NCBI RefSeq assembly: GCF_001692325.1
Contig: NZ_LXKN01000016.1
Coordinates: 36,592 to 100,591, forward strand
DNA from: Rhizobium sp. AC27/96
Lineage (GTDB): Bacteria > Pseudomonadota > Alphaproteobacteria > Rhizobiales > Rhizobiaceae
Direction: 5' to 3'
Length of the DNA stretch: 64,000 bases
The translations under genes were made by a program, and so were the position numbers. The notes beneath the pieces are model-generated. The model searched no databases, was not told where the DNA came from, and worked only from the letters and a program-made list of their open reading frames with translations. This document shows positions 8,459 to 16,374 of this stretch, one piece after another (the stretch's first letter is position 1; each line of letters opens with the position of its first letter).

Positions 8459-9115
8459 CTAACCTGTCGCACTTATTCTGGGAACCTCAGCCGTGCGCAC
8501 ATCGGGCGGGGTGGGCCGGTTGTCGAGGCTGAATCCGAGATTGACAATCTTGCTCTGGGCCAATGGCGCGCGGCGCGCAGCCTCGACACCTTCATCGACA
8601 ACCAGCCGGCCGACAGGCGTCAGAGCGTTGTAAAGGTTCCGTCCGTGTCGATGGCTGGTGACCATCTCCATCGCCCGCAGTTCGTCCAGCAGACGCGAAA
8701 TATATCCTTTGTCCTGGCCAAGTGCTGCGGCGATCTCGGTGTTGCGTAGAGATTTTACGGCCAGCATATCAAGAATGCGCGCGAACGGCTGCTGCTTTGC
8801 CTTCTTGATCGCGTCCTCGTCAGCTGTGGCTGACGCTGCATACCCCATGATATCCAAGGCCGCTGCCAGCCGCCCGGCAGCGTAATCCGGGGACAAACGA
8901 TCAGCCCGGATCTTGCTTCGCAACGTGCTGAGCGCTCCTGTTGCTGCTTCGACACCTTGGCGTAACACCGGAGCCGCCGCAGTGGGCAGGACGTCAGCGA
9001 CAGTCTCCATTGAGGCATTGAGAGCCAAGTCAACTCTCTCGGCAACTGTTTTGAAATCGTCTTTTGCGATTAGATCTCTTACGATATCGAAGCTATTCCA
9101 CAAGGGGTTACGCAT
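8459..9115 (-). CDS. Winged-helix DNA-binding protein, first gene of the ATPase-nitrilase operon
   Basis: A 218-residue soluble protein. Residues about 110-175 read as a winged helix: ILDMLAVKSLRNTEIAAALG, then GYISRLLDELRAMEMV, then a wing (HGRNLYNALTPVGRLVV), close to MarR/ArsR-type folds. The N-terminal 100 residues are helical and not recognised. The ATG at 9115 has a good ribosome-binding site (CAGGAG about 10 bases upstream). It leads the operon and may regulate it, or may recognise a nucleic-acid trigger. Family name uncertain. Confidence 0.75.
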   Translation of the reverse strand: MRNPLWNSFDIVRDLIAKDDFKTVAERVDLALNASMETVADVLPTAAAPVLRQGVEAATGALSTLRSKIRADRLSPDYAAGRLAAALDIMGYAASATADEDAIKKAKQQPFARILDMLAVKSLRNTEIAAALGQDKGYISRLLDELRAMEMVTSHRHGRNLYNALTPVGRLVVDEGVEAARRAPLAQSKIVNLGFSLDNRPTPPDVRTAEVPRISATG

Positions 9116-9129
9116 GATGAGCTTCTCCT

Positions 9130-9175
9130 GTTATGTTACAGATAGGGGTAGTCAACGATTTTGTCAACGGTGACT
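9130..9175 (-). promoter_or_regulatory. Candidate promoter/operator of the winged-helix/ATPase/nitrilase operon
   Basis: On the minus strand a TTGACA hexamer lies upstream of the 9115 start, with a poor -10 (TATCTG) 17 bases on. The heptamer CGTTGAC occurs twice here, about one helical turn apart, and could be an operator for the adjacent winged-helix protein. Weak evidence. Confidence 0.35.
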
Positions 9176-9276
9176 GCCGCGGGTGTTTCATGCTGGTGTA
9201 AAAGGCCGTGGACCAGGCGACGTTGACTCTTTCCCGCGCCTGGCCGAAAACGCATGCAACGATGCGAGGATCAACG

Positions 9277-9735
9277 ATGATCGAAGACGACGTTCTGACA
9301 CAACCGGATAGCGCCGAGACCAAAGCTGAAGTCGAGAAGACGAAAGTGACCGGACGCGGCAAACGGTCGAGCCCCAACAAGGCTGCGGCGGGCAAGGTTG
9401 CCAGCAGCGTTCAGAAGAGCGACAAGCCGAAGGCACGAGGCTTGAGTGACACGGACAAGCTTGAGAAGATCAGGCAGATCGAGGTAGCCGTCGCCGGCGG
9501 GGCAACCCTGAAAGATGCCGTGGGTGCGGCCTCGATCTCCGACCAAACCTATTATACATGGAAGAAAGCCGTCGCCGCACCAACGTCTGGGACGTCGTCC
9601 AGCCCAGTTGCTGTTGACGACGAGTTTGCCGAATTCATTCAGCTCGAGGAAGAGAATCGCCGACTGCGCAAACTGCTTGGCGAAAAACTCCGCACCGAAA
9701 ACGCCGAACTGCGCAAGCGGCTCGGGATCACCTGA
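9277..9735 (+). CDS. SyrB-like protein
   Basis: A 152-residue protein resembling rhizobial SyrB proteins, named for a Sinorhizobium regulator of symbiosis genes. A charged, disordered N-terminus is followed by a transposase-OrfA-like helix-turn-helix (KLEKIRQIEVAVAGG...ISDQTYYTWKKA) and a C-terminal leucine-zipper-like helix (EENRRLRKLLGEKLRTEN). The ATG at 9277 is preferred over the GTG at 9208 because a GCGAGG ribosome-binding sequence lies just before it. It could be a domesticated transposase-type regulator. Confidence 0.75.
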   Translation: MIEDDVLTQPDSAETKAEVEKTKVTGRGKRSSPNKAAAGKVASSVQKSDKPKARGLSDTDKLEKIRQIEVAVAGGATLKDAVGAASISDQTYYTWKKAVAAPTSGTSSSPVAVDDEFAEFIQLEEENRRLRKLLGEKLRTENAELRKRLGIT

Positions 9736-9809
9736 TCAACTTGGTTTTGACGATGACGCTGCGCGGGACAGGATTTACTGGCCGCCGCTGTCGATGAAAT
9801 TGACGAATT

Positions 9810-10397
9810 ATGAAAATACCACAACGGCCCTTCGTGGTCGAATACAAGGCGAACAGGCGGCAAACCCAGACGCGACCTTCTTCCATTTGGGGCAGCCTTG
9901 ATCTGCAGGCTGTGGCCCGACAGGTCGAGGCCGACGGGATTTTGCCTGATACCGGACATTCGGTTGCGAGGCCGACAGTCAACGACCCAAAACCGGCTGA
10001 AACCCCCGTCCCGTCGCCGGATCTCCTTGCCATACCCGAACATAATCCCCAGGGACCTGCTGCTGGCATCCTACCCGAGGGAATTGGCGCGGCGAAGCAG
10101 GAGCTTTCATCAGAGGCTGCGGCAACCGAGAAGTCCGTGCCGCCGACGCCGCGGCATGTGCGCACTCCCGCTGCGTCGAGGCGGACCGTCGTTGCCTCGG
10201 TGCAGACTGAGCCTGCATCGATCCCGGCGATGACCCCCGTCAACGATCGCCGGGCGGGCCTACCACCAGACAACCACATGGATGACCTCAACGCACTCGA
10301 CGCAGAAAACCGCCGCCTGAAACGTCTCCTGATGGCCAAGCTCCGTGACGAAAATCGGGCACTTCAGACGATGTTGTGCCGGTTCGATACCGAATGA
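9810..10397 (+). CDS. Conserved rhizobial protein with a SyrB-like C-terminal coiled coil
   Basis: A 195-residue protein of unknown function. The N-terminus contains the conserved-looking block VEYKANRRQTQTRPSSIWG then LDLQAVARQVEAD. The middle is proline/alanine-rich and probably disordered. The last 40 residues (LDAENRRLKRLLMAKLRDEN) closely resemble the zipper of the SyrB-like protein just upstream, so the two may interact or share ancestry. No strong ribosome-binding site precedes the ATG. No enzymatic motif seen. Confidence 0.65.
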   Translation: MKIPQRPFVVEYKANRRQTQTRPSSIWGSLDLQAVARQVEADGILPDTGHSVARPTVNDPKPAETPVPSPDLLAIPEHNPQGPAAGILPEGIGAAKQELSSEAAATEKSVPPTPRHVRTPAASRRTVVASVQTEPASIPAMTPVNDRRAGLPPDNHMDDLNALDAENRRLKRLLMAKLRDENRALQTMLCRFDTE

Positions 10398-10622
10398 AGA
10401 AGGCGCTGGGCGAAAGCGGTTTTTTTGCCATTTGAGTGAGGTTGGTCGGCGCATCTCAGGCAAGCTCCCCGACGTCTCCTGTTGCGAAGCGTCGCATTCA
10501 TCCGTGCATGGACTGTTCTTGCGGGCGCGGCAGCGATCTGGTTAGAAGGTGATCCATAGGATCGTCGCCTTTGCCTCGAAGACGAAGGCGGATGGTCGCA
10601 TCGCCCGGGGTTTTTTCCGACC

Positions 10623-11372
10623 ATGTTCGATCTTTTGCTGCTTTTCGTGGCTGGCTTCCTCGCCGGCAGTATGAACGCGCTGGCCGGTGGCGGTTCGTTC
10701 GTGTCGTTGCCCGCCCTGATCTCCGTTGGCGTCCCGTCCGTGATCGCAAACGCGACCAGCACCTTCGCTCTCTTTCCGGGAGGCTTGGCAAGCTCCTGGG
10801 TCTATCGTGAGGGCGTAAGAGATGTATGCGGTGTCGGGGTCAAGCCGATTGCAGTTGCCACCATCACAGGCGGTGTCACCGGCAGTATCCTTTTGCTTTT
10901 AACGCCCACGACGACATTCGACGTCATGCTGCCATGGCTCTTGCTCATCGCCACGTCCATGCTCATTCTCGGACCCAAGCTCGGCATTCGGCTGCAACGG
11001 GCAAAACGCTCGCAGACCGCGCTTGTCTTGCCGATCCAATTACTGCTTGGCATCTATGGCGGCTATTTCGGCGGAGCGGTGGGACTGATGATGCTCGCCG
11101 CGTGGAGCCTGCTTGGCGGCGGTGATATCAAAAGTCTCAATCCGACCCGCATGGTCATGGTGACCGCCGCAAATGCGGTGGCTGTGATCGTCTTTGTGCT
11201 GGCCGGCGCAATCGCCTGGCAACAATGCCTGCCGATGATTGCGGGTGCCTTTGCGGGTGGCTGGAGCGGAGCCCATCTCGGGCGCAGGCTGCCGGCGCCG
11301 ATTGTCCGGGCTATCACCGTCGTGGTTGCCCTCCTGACCACCGTCATTTTCTTTGCAAGAGCCTACCTCTAG
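10623..11372 (+). CDS. TauE/SafE family membrane transporter
   Basis: A 249-residue integral membrane protein with about eight hydrophobic segments. The N-terminal signature FLAGSMNALAGGGSF is characteristic of the TauE/SafE (sulfite/organosulfonate exporter, DUF81) family, and a second internal copy of the pattern (YGGYFGGAVGLMM) reflects the family's duplicated fold. The substrate cannot be inferred: no sulfur-metabolism genes are adjacent. The length is typical. The ribosome-binding site is weak. Confidence 0.85.
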   Translation: MFDLLLLFVAGFLAGSMNALAGGGSFVSLPALISVGVPSVIANATSTFALFPGGLASSWVYREGVRDVCGVGVKPIAVATITGGVTGSILLLLTPTTTFDVMLPWLLLIATSMLILGPKLGIRLQRAKRSQTALVLPIQLLLGIYGGYFGGAVGLMMLAAWSLLGGGDIKSLNPTRMVMVTAANAVAVIVFVLAGAIAWQQCLPMIAGAFAGGWSGAHLGRRLPAPIVRAITVVVALLTTVIFFARAYL

Positions 11373-11732
11373 TCGACCAAGGGCTGGCTGCAGACGCTGT
11401 TGAAAAATAATCGAGGGACTCCGTTATCGACGCGTCGCGTTCCGGCGTCCGGTAAGCCGGGAATACGATCGATTTCCAGCAGGCCATTGAGACCGAGTGA
11501 CTGGTATTGAAATGGCGTTTGGCACTTCTGTGGTTGCCGCCCGCGGCAGCCTTCACCCGAAAGGCTTCCATCCACGCAATATTGCCGGATCTTGGCCGAA
11601 CGAGAAGCTTCGCCGGTGGAAGGGACGGTGGGGCATGGAGAAGGGGGTAGAGGGAGAGGAGGGAGGTGAAAGCTGTGACGGATTGAGAGGGTTGGAGAGA
11701 GGCTCCGCCCGGTCCGTCATGGAGAAATTGAC
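11373..11732. other. Intergenic region before the ParB-like gene
   Basis: No supported gene. The last 100 bases are a purine-rich leader (many GGAG/GAGAGG runs) running into the 11733 start; one of these runs (GGAGAAATTGAC) serves as its ribosome-binding site. Confidence 0.5.
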
Positions 11733-13853
11733 ATGGCTCAGGCTATGGAGAAAATCACCCTCAGTGCAGCTCGGGATATTCCCTTCAACAAGCTGGTGCT
11801 CAGCCAGCAGAACGTCCGCAAGATCAAGGTGGGCGTCTCGATCGAGGATCTGGCGGAAGACATCGCTCATCGCGGGCTGCTCACCAGCCTCAACGTCCGT
11901 CCCGAACTCGACGGCGACGGCAACGAGACCGGAATCTATCGTATTCCTGCCGGCGGTCGTCGCTATCGCGCCCTTGAACGCCTTGTCGTGCAGAAGCGTC
12001 TGGCAAAGACTGCGGGTGTCCCGTGCATCGTCAGTAAGGGCGAAACGCTCGAGGTAGAGGACTCGCTCGCCGAAAACGTCCAACGCGTCAGCCTACATCC
12101 GCTCGATCAGTTCCGCGCCTTTCAGACCCTGCGCGAGCAGGGCCTCGGGGAGGAGGAGATTGCGTCGCGCTTCTTCGTCTCGGTAGCCACCGTCAAGCAG
12201 CGCCTACGGCTGGCTTCCGTCTCGACGCGGCTTCTCGATCTCTATGCCGATGACGAGATGACGCTGGAGCAAATCATGGCTTTCTCAATTGCGAACGATC
12301 ACGTTCGCCAGGAGCAGGTCTGGGACACGATCTCGCGCTCGCATAGCCGCGAGCCGTATTACATTCGCAGGCTGCTGACCGAAACCGCAATCCGTGCCAG
12401 CGACCGCCGCGCCGTCTACGTCGGCACTGAATCTTACGAGGCCGCCGGCGGTGTGACCATGCGCGATCTGTTCGACCAAGATCAGGGCGGTTGGCTGCAG
12501 GATCCGGCGCTCCTGGAGCAGCTCGTAATGGATAAGCTCAAGGCTGACGCCGAGGCGATCCGGGTGAACGAAGGCTGGAAATGGGTCGAAGCCGCCTTCG
12601 ATTTTCCCTACGGCCACACGTCCGGTCTGCGCCGCTTCTACGGCGAGCAGGCCGAAATGACGGAAGACGAACTGGCCCGCTTTGACGCAACCCGTGCGGA
12701 ATACGACAAGCTGGACGCAGAGTATGCGGAGGCGGACGAGTACTCGGAAGCGACCGAACAGAAACTAGAGGAGCTTGGTGCCGAGCTCGACCGGCTCAAC
12801 GACCGCCCTTACGTGTTCGACCCGCAGGAGGTCGCCCGCGGCGGTGTCTTCGTTTCGCTCGGCGCCGGTGGTGAGCTCAAGATCGAGCGCGGTTTCGTTC
12901 GGCCGGTAGACGAACCACAGGCCGTGGGAAGTTCAACCGAAGATGTCGGCGGCGATATCACAGATCATGGTAGCGACCCGTCGTCTCCCAGCGGCGACGG
13001 CGTTCAGGCGGACGACGAGGACGAAACGCTCAAGCCGCTTCCCGACCGCTTGGTTCTCGATCTGACAGCGGCGCGCACGGTTGCTTTGCGCAATGCGCTG
13101 GCGAACAATCCGGTCATCGCCTTCATCGCGGTTCTGCACGCGTTCGTCCTGAAGATCTTCTACGTCTACGGCTCGGATTCATGCGTGGAGGTAACGCTGC
13201 AAAGCGCCCGCTTCAGCCAGACTCCCGGCCTCGGCAATACGGTATGGGCGAAGGAGATTGAGCAGCGGCATGAAGGCTGGGGCCAGGATCTTCCCAAGGA
13301 TCCGAATGATCTCTGGGAGTTCCTGATCAAGCTCGACGAGGTCAGCCGGCAGGCTCTGTTTGGCCATTGCGCTTCGCTGTCGGTCAACGCGGTCATCGAA
13401 CCCTGGAACAAGCGGACCCGGGCGATCGCCCATGCTGACCAGCTGGCCCGCTCGATTGGTTTCGACATGGTGGGGGCCGGCTGGACACCGACAGCCGACA
13501 ACTATCTCGGTCGCGTCACCAAGGCCCGCATCCTGCAGGCGGTCCGAGAAGCCAAGGGTGACCAGGCGGCGGAGCTGATCGGCCATCTCAAGAAGACCGA
13601 TATGGCCCGCGAGGCCGAACGACTGATGACAGGTTGCGGCTGGTTACCGGAACCGCTTCGCATGACGATCGGGGAAGGCACGATCGAAAGCGACGCTGTC
13701 GCAGATAGTGCCGTCCAGCCCGAGGTGGTTGAGCCTGTATTCGAAGCTTCAGACCTGCCGGCCTTCCTGCTCGATGAGCCAGGAACATCGAACGATAACG
13801 CCGGCGATACGGAGAATGAGATTGACGGCGGGCACCTCGCCGCCGCCGAATAG
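11733..13853 (+). CDS. Large ParB-like nuclease-domain protein
   Basis: A 706-residue plasmid protein, much larger than partition ParB. The N-terminal 110 residues carry a ParB/sulfiredoxin-fold domain (IEDLAEDIAHRGLLTSLNVRP, PAGGRRYRALERL, SLAENVQRVSLHPLDQFRAF), followed by a helix-turn-helix (GEEEIASRFFVSVATVKQRL). The rest, including an acidic stretch at about 320-440, is not recognised. Such proteins occur on rhizobial plasmids and integrative elements outside partition operons, beside the DUF932-type genes that follow here. The role is unknown; DNA binding is likely. GGAGA precedes the ATG. Confidence 0.85.
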   Translation: MAQAMEKITLSAARDIPFNKLVLSQQNVRKIKVGVSIEDLAEDIAHRGLLTSLNVRPELDGDGNETGIYRIPAGGRRYRALERLVVQKRLAKTAGVPCIVSKGETLEVEDSLAENVQRVSLHPLDQFRAFQTLREQGLGEEEIASRFFVSVATVKQRLRLASVSTRLLDLYADDEMTLEQIMAFSIANDHVRQEQVWDTISRSHSREPYYIRRLLTETAIRASDRRAVYVGTESYEAAGGVTMRDLFDQDQGGWLQDPALLEQLVMDKLKADAEAIRVNEGWKWVEAAFDFPYGHTSGLRRFYGEQAEMTEDELARFDATRAEYDKLDAEYAEADEYSEATEQKLEELGAELDRLNDRPYVFDPQEVARGGVFVSLGAGGELKIERGFVRPVDEPQAVGSSTEDVGGDITDHGSDPSSPSGDGVQADDEDETLKPLPDRLVLDLTAARTVALRNALANNPVIAFIAVLHAFVLKIFYVYGSDSCVEVTLQSARFSQTPGLGNTVWAKEIEQRHEGWGQDLPKDPNDLWEFLIKLDEVSRQALFGHCASLSVNAVIEPWNKRTRAIAHADQLARSIGFDMVGAGWTPTADNYLGRVTKARILQAVREAKGDQAAELIGHLKKTDMAREAERLMTGCGWLPEPLRMTIGEGTIESDAVADSAVQPEVVEPVFEASDLPAFLLDEPGTSNDNAGDTENEIDGGHLAAAE

Positions 13854-13876
13854 ATTCATAAGCATCGCATCCGCTG

Positions 13877-13938
13877 ACCCGATCGCCTTTGCGGTCGGGT
13901 CTTCTTTGCAACCAGCCCGGCCCCCGTGCCGGGTTTTT
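13877..13938 (+). terminator. Tandem terminator-like hairpins ahead of the 13957 gene
   Basis: Hairpin 1, 13877-13900, has ACCCGA/TCGGGT arms extended inward by T-G and CGC/GCG, followed by CTTCTTT. Hairpin 2, 13916-13933, is CCCGG-loop-CCGGG followed by five Ts. The second ends only 19 bases before the next start codon, so it could act as an attenuator as well as a terminator. Confidence 0.7.
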
Positions 13939-13956
13939 CCGTTTCAGGAGGCACCA

Positions 13957-14613
13957 ATGCCCGACTTCACGATTGAGACCACCTACCACCTGCCGGTCTT
14001 CCGGCATCGCACTTACGCGGCTGACACACTGGACGCGGCGTGCCGTGCTGCTATCGAGGATGACAGTTGGGATATCGCCGAGAAGGATTTCGATTCCTCG
14101 GGACCAATTCATATCACCGGCATCTGGAACGGCGCACATGCGGCCTATGCGGGTCCGCCCATCCAGGTCCCGCAGCAATTCGAAGAGCCTGTCCAGCGCC
14201 GGGCGCGTCATTTCGAGATCCTGCTCGGACTATTGAAGATCCTGTTCGATGACGTCCGTGCGGCCCGGCCACCGTCGCTCGATTGGCTCGCGCGATCTGC
14301 CTGGGCGATTGCCAGAGGAGAAGCCATTCTCGCCGGAGACCCGGATCCTGAAGAGCCGGTCGACCCGCCAAAGCCGTCCCACGTCCTGGTCAGGCTTCAA
14401 GAGGATGGTGTGCGCGACGCAATCACGGCGGTGCTCGAAGTCGATCCGAGTTTCAAAGCTGTAGGGCGGGAGGCCGTGACCGACGACGAGGTCCACGCCG
14501 CATGCCTGTCCATCGCCACCACGATGGATTTTTCCGACGTGGTGGGAAGCGCCGAATTCCAGGCCGCGCTCTCGGCGATCCGCTCGGCGCATCGTCGACT
14601 GACCTCCGATTAA
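13957..14613 (+). CDS. Conserved plasmid protein of unknown function
   Basis: A 218-residue soluble protein; I do not recognise the family. It begins MPDFTIETTYHLPVF after a strong CAGGAGG ribosome-binding site; the frame is open further upstream but crosses the two terminator-like hairpins, so the internal ATG is preferred. The N-terminal 50 residues (TYHLPVFRHRTYAADTLDAACRAAI) look like a small alpha/beta domain; the C-terminal half is helical. It lies between the ParB-like and DUF932 genes, a cluster common on rhizobial plasmids. Confidence 0.7.
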   Translation: MPDFTIETTYHLPVFRHRTYAADTLDAACRAAIEDDSWDIAEKDFDSSGPIHITGIWNGAHAAYAGPPIQVPQQFEEPVQRRARHFEILLGLLKILFDDVRAARPPSLDWLARSAWAIARGEAILAGDPDPEEPVDPPKPSHVLVRLQEDGVRDAITAVLEVDPSFKAVGREAVTDDEVHAACLSIATTMDFSDVVGSAEFQAALSAIRSAHRRLTSD

Positions 14614-14646
14614 TCCTTCTTCTTCCCCAGACATCCCTCAACCTCG

Positions 14647-14668
14647 CCCGGCCACCGCGCCTGGGTTT
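14647..14668 (+). terminator. CCCGG hairpin in the leader of the DUF932 gene
   Basis: CCCGG (14647-14651) pairs with CCTGGG (14660-14665, one G-T pair), followed by three Ts. It lies about 25 bases before the start codon at 14690. Same design as the hairpins at 13916 and 15945. Confidence 0.5.
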
Positions 14669-14689
14669 CGTCTTATGGAGACAATCCAA

Positions 14690-15880
14690 ATGAACTCCCT
14701 TGCTTCCACTAACCAGCCCGCTTCCTCCGGCTTCAAGGTCGATATCTCCCGCGGTGAACGCATCGGACGTGTCTCGTCGGAATGGTTCTCGCGCCCCGAC
14801 GACGAGCGGTTCCTGTCGCTGACCGAACTCCACGATACCGTTCGATCCCGCGCCGACCGCGCGCATGCACGAACCCTCGAAAGCGCCGCGATCCGCGTCG
14901 AGGCGACACGCGACAACGCCGAACGGCTCGAACTCCTCGTCCCTGGTCAGCGCCAGCCGATTGCACCGACCCATTGGAGTTACGGTCAGCTCTGCAGCCT
15001 CGTGGGCGCACCCGCCACCTATATGCGCCAGTTACCGGCGCCACTCGCTGCCATCAACCTGCAGCATGGCCTGCTCAATCACCGCGCCGAATTGGTCAAG
15101 ACGTTAGAATTGGACGATGGTCGGGTTGAACTGCGGGCCGTCACCGGACCGGAATATGGCCGCATCTGGGACCACGAACTGGTCTCGGCAGTGATGAAGA
15201 TTGCGGGCAATGGGACCGGCGACACGATGTGGAAAGTGCCGGGGGTGCTCGATTGGGCGACCATGACCCACAATCCCTTCGTCGATATCACCAAGGACAC
15301 CACGACGCTTTATGCCAGCGACCGGGACGTTTTCCTGTTCCTGGTCGACGACACCCATCCGATCGAGGCCGGCCGGTTGCCGAATGGCGAGCCAGATCTC
15401 TACTTTCGCGGCTTCTATGCCTGGAATTCCGAGGTCGGCTCGAAAACGCTCGGCATCGCCTCCTTCTATCTGCGAGCGGTCTGCGCCAATCGAAACCTCT
15501 GGGGCACGGAGAATTTCGAGGAGATCACCATCCGCCACTCGAAATTTGCCGCCCAGCGGTTCGCGCATGAGGCAGCGCCCGCGCTGACCAGCTTTGCCAA
15601 TTCGTCGCCTGCGCCATTCATTGCCGGCATCAAAGCGGCACGGGAGCGGATCGTCGCGCGAAAGGATGACGATCGCGAAACCTTCCTGCGCCGGCGTGGA
15701 TTTTCGAAAGGCGAGACCGGCAAGGTGATCGACATGGTGCTGTCGGAGGAGGGGCGGCCGCCGGAATCGATCTTCGATTTCGTCCAGGGCATTACGGCGC
15801 TCGCCCGCACCAAGACCAATCAGGACACGCGCCTGGAGCTCGAAGGCAAAGCAAAGAAGCTGCTCGAAAGCGCCGCCTGA
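14690..15880 (+). CDS. DUF932 domain-containing protein
   Basis: A 396-residue member of the DUF932 plasmid/phage family. The body (WSYGQLCSLVGAPATYMRQLP, ITKDTTTLYASDRDVFLFLVDD, YFRGFYAWNSEVGSKTLGIASF) matches the pattern I know for this family. The biochemical function is unknown; members are usual in plasmid and phage accessory clusters. The ATG at 14690 is chosen because TATGGAGA places a ribosome-binding site 9 bases upstream; the ATG at 14675 would be part of that site. C-terminal residues form a charged helix. Confidence 0.85.
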   Translation: MNSLASTNQPASSGFKVDISRGERIGRVSSEWFSRPDDERFLSLTELHDTVRSRADRAHARTLESAAIRVEATRDNAERLELLVPGQRQPIAPTHWSYGQLCSLVGAPATYMRQLPAPLAAINLQHGLLNHRAELVKTLELDDGRVELRAVTGPEYGRIWDHELVSAVMKIAGNGTGDTMWKVPGVLDWATMTHNPFVDITKDTTTLYASDRDVFLFLVDDTHPIEAGRLPNGEPDLYFRGFYAWNSEVGSKTLGIASFYLRAVCANRNLWGTENFEEITIRHSKFAAQRFAHEAAPALTSFANSSPAPFIAGIKAARERIVARKDDDRETFLRRRGFSKGETGKVIDMVLSEEGRPPESIFDFVQGITALARTKTNQDTRLELEGKAKKLLESAA

Positions 15881-15944
15881 CATGTTCATGCGCGCCTGGC
15901 TCAGACCCGGCCGCGTCTGCGAACCCGATCGTCGTCATCCCAGA

Positions 15945-15970
15945 GCCCGGTCAAGTGCCGGGCCTCATTT
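15945..15970 (+). terminator. GCCCGG hairpin ahead of the DUF6117-like gene
   Basis: GCCCGG (15945-15950) pairs perfectly with CCGGGC (15958-15963) around a 7-base loop, followed by CTCATTTT. It ends about 20 bases before the start at 15987. Confidence 0.55.
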
Positions 15971-15986
15971 TGTCTGGAGCACCCCA

Positions 15987-16241
15987 ATGGCTATCCCCAA
16001 TCATGCCCGTACAAACTTCGACACGCTGCTGCGCGCCGCGTCCGATGGCAATCTTGCTCTCATGGAATGCCTTGATGCCGCGACACGCGAGCCGCGTTAC
16101 GTGCTCTGCGCCGTCGGCCGCAGTGACGGCGAATACGTCTTCACGCCATTCGGCCATCTCGCCGACGGCAATCCCTACGACGCCTATCTGCCGCCGGACC
16201 CAAAAGATCCCGCTGGCTTCATCGTAGGTCCGACCACCTAG
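15987..16241 (+). CDS. Small DUF6117-like protein
   Basis: An 84-residue protein beginning MAIPNHARTNF. The pattern 'LLRAASDGNLALMECLDAATREPRYVLCAVGR' then 'FTPFGHLADGNPYDAYLPP' is one I associate with DUF6117, a small conserved protein next to DUF932 genes. Function unknown. The start is set by CTGGAG 8 bases upstream; an upstream in-frame ATG at 15882 would run through the hairpin and is rejected. Confidence 0.7.
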   Translation: MAIPNHARTNFDTLLRAASDGNLALMECLDAATREPRYVLCAVGRSDGEYVFTPFGHLADGNPYDAYLPPDPKDPAGFIVGPTT

Positions 16242-16374
16242 ACGCTGACGATCGCCGGCATCCTTCAATCTGCGATCATTTCCCACACCCTCACGCCGCA
16301 AGTTCTCCTCCTCCCGAAATTCGGAAGAGAGCACTTGGTCAGACCCATTCCCCTCTCATTCGGAGCCTCGACCG

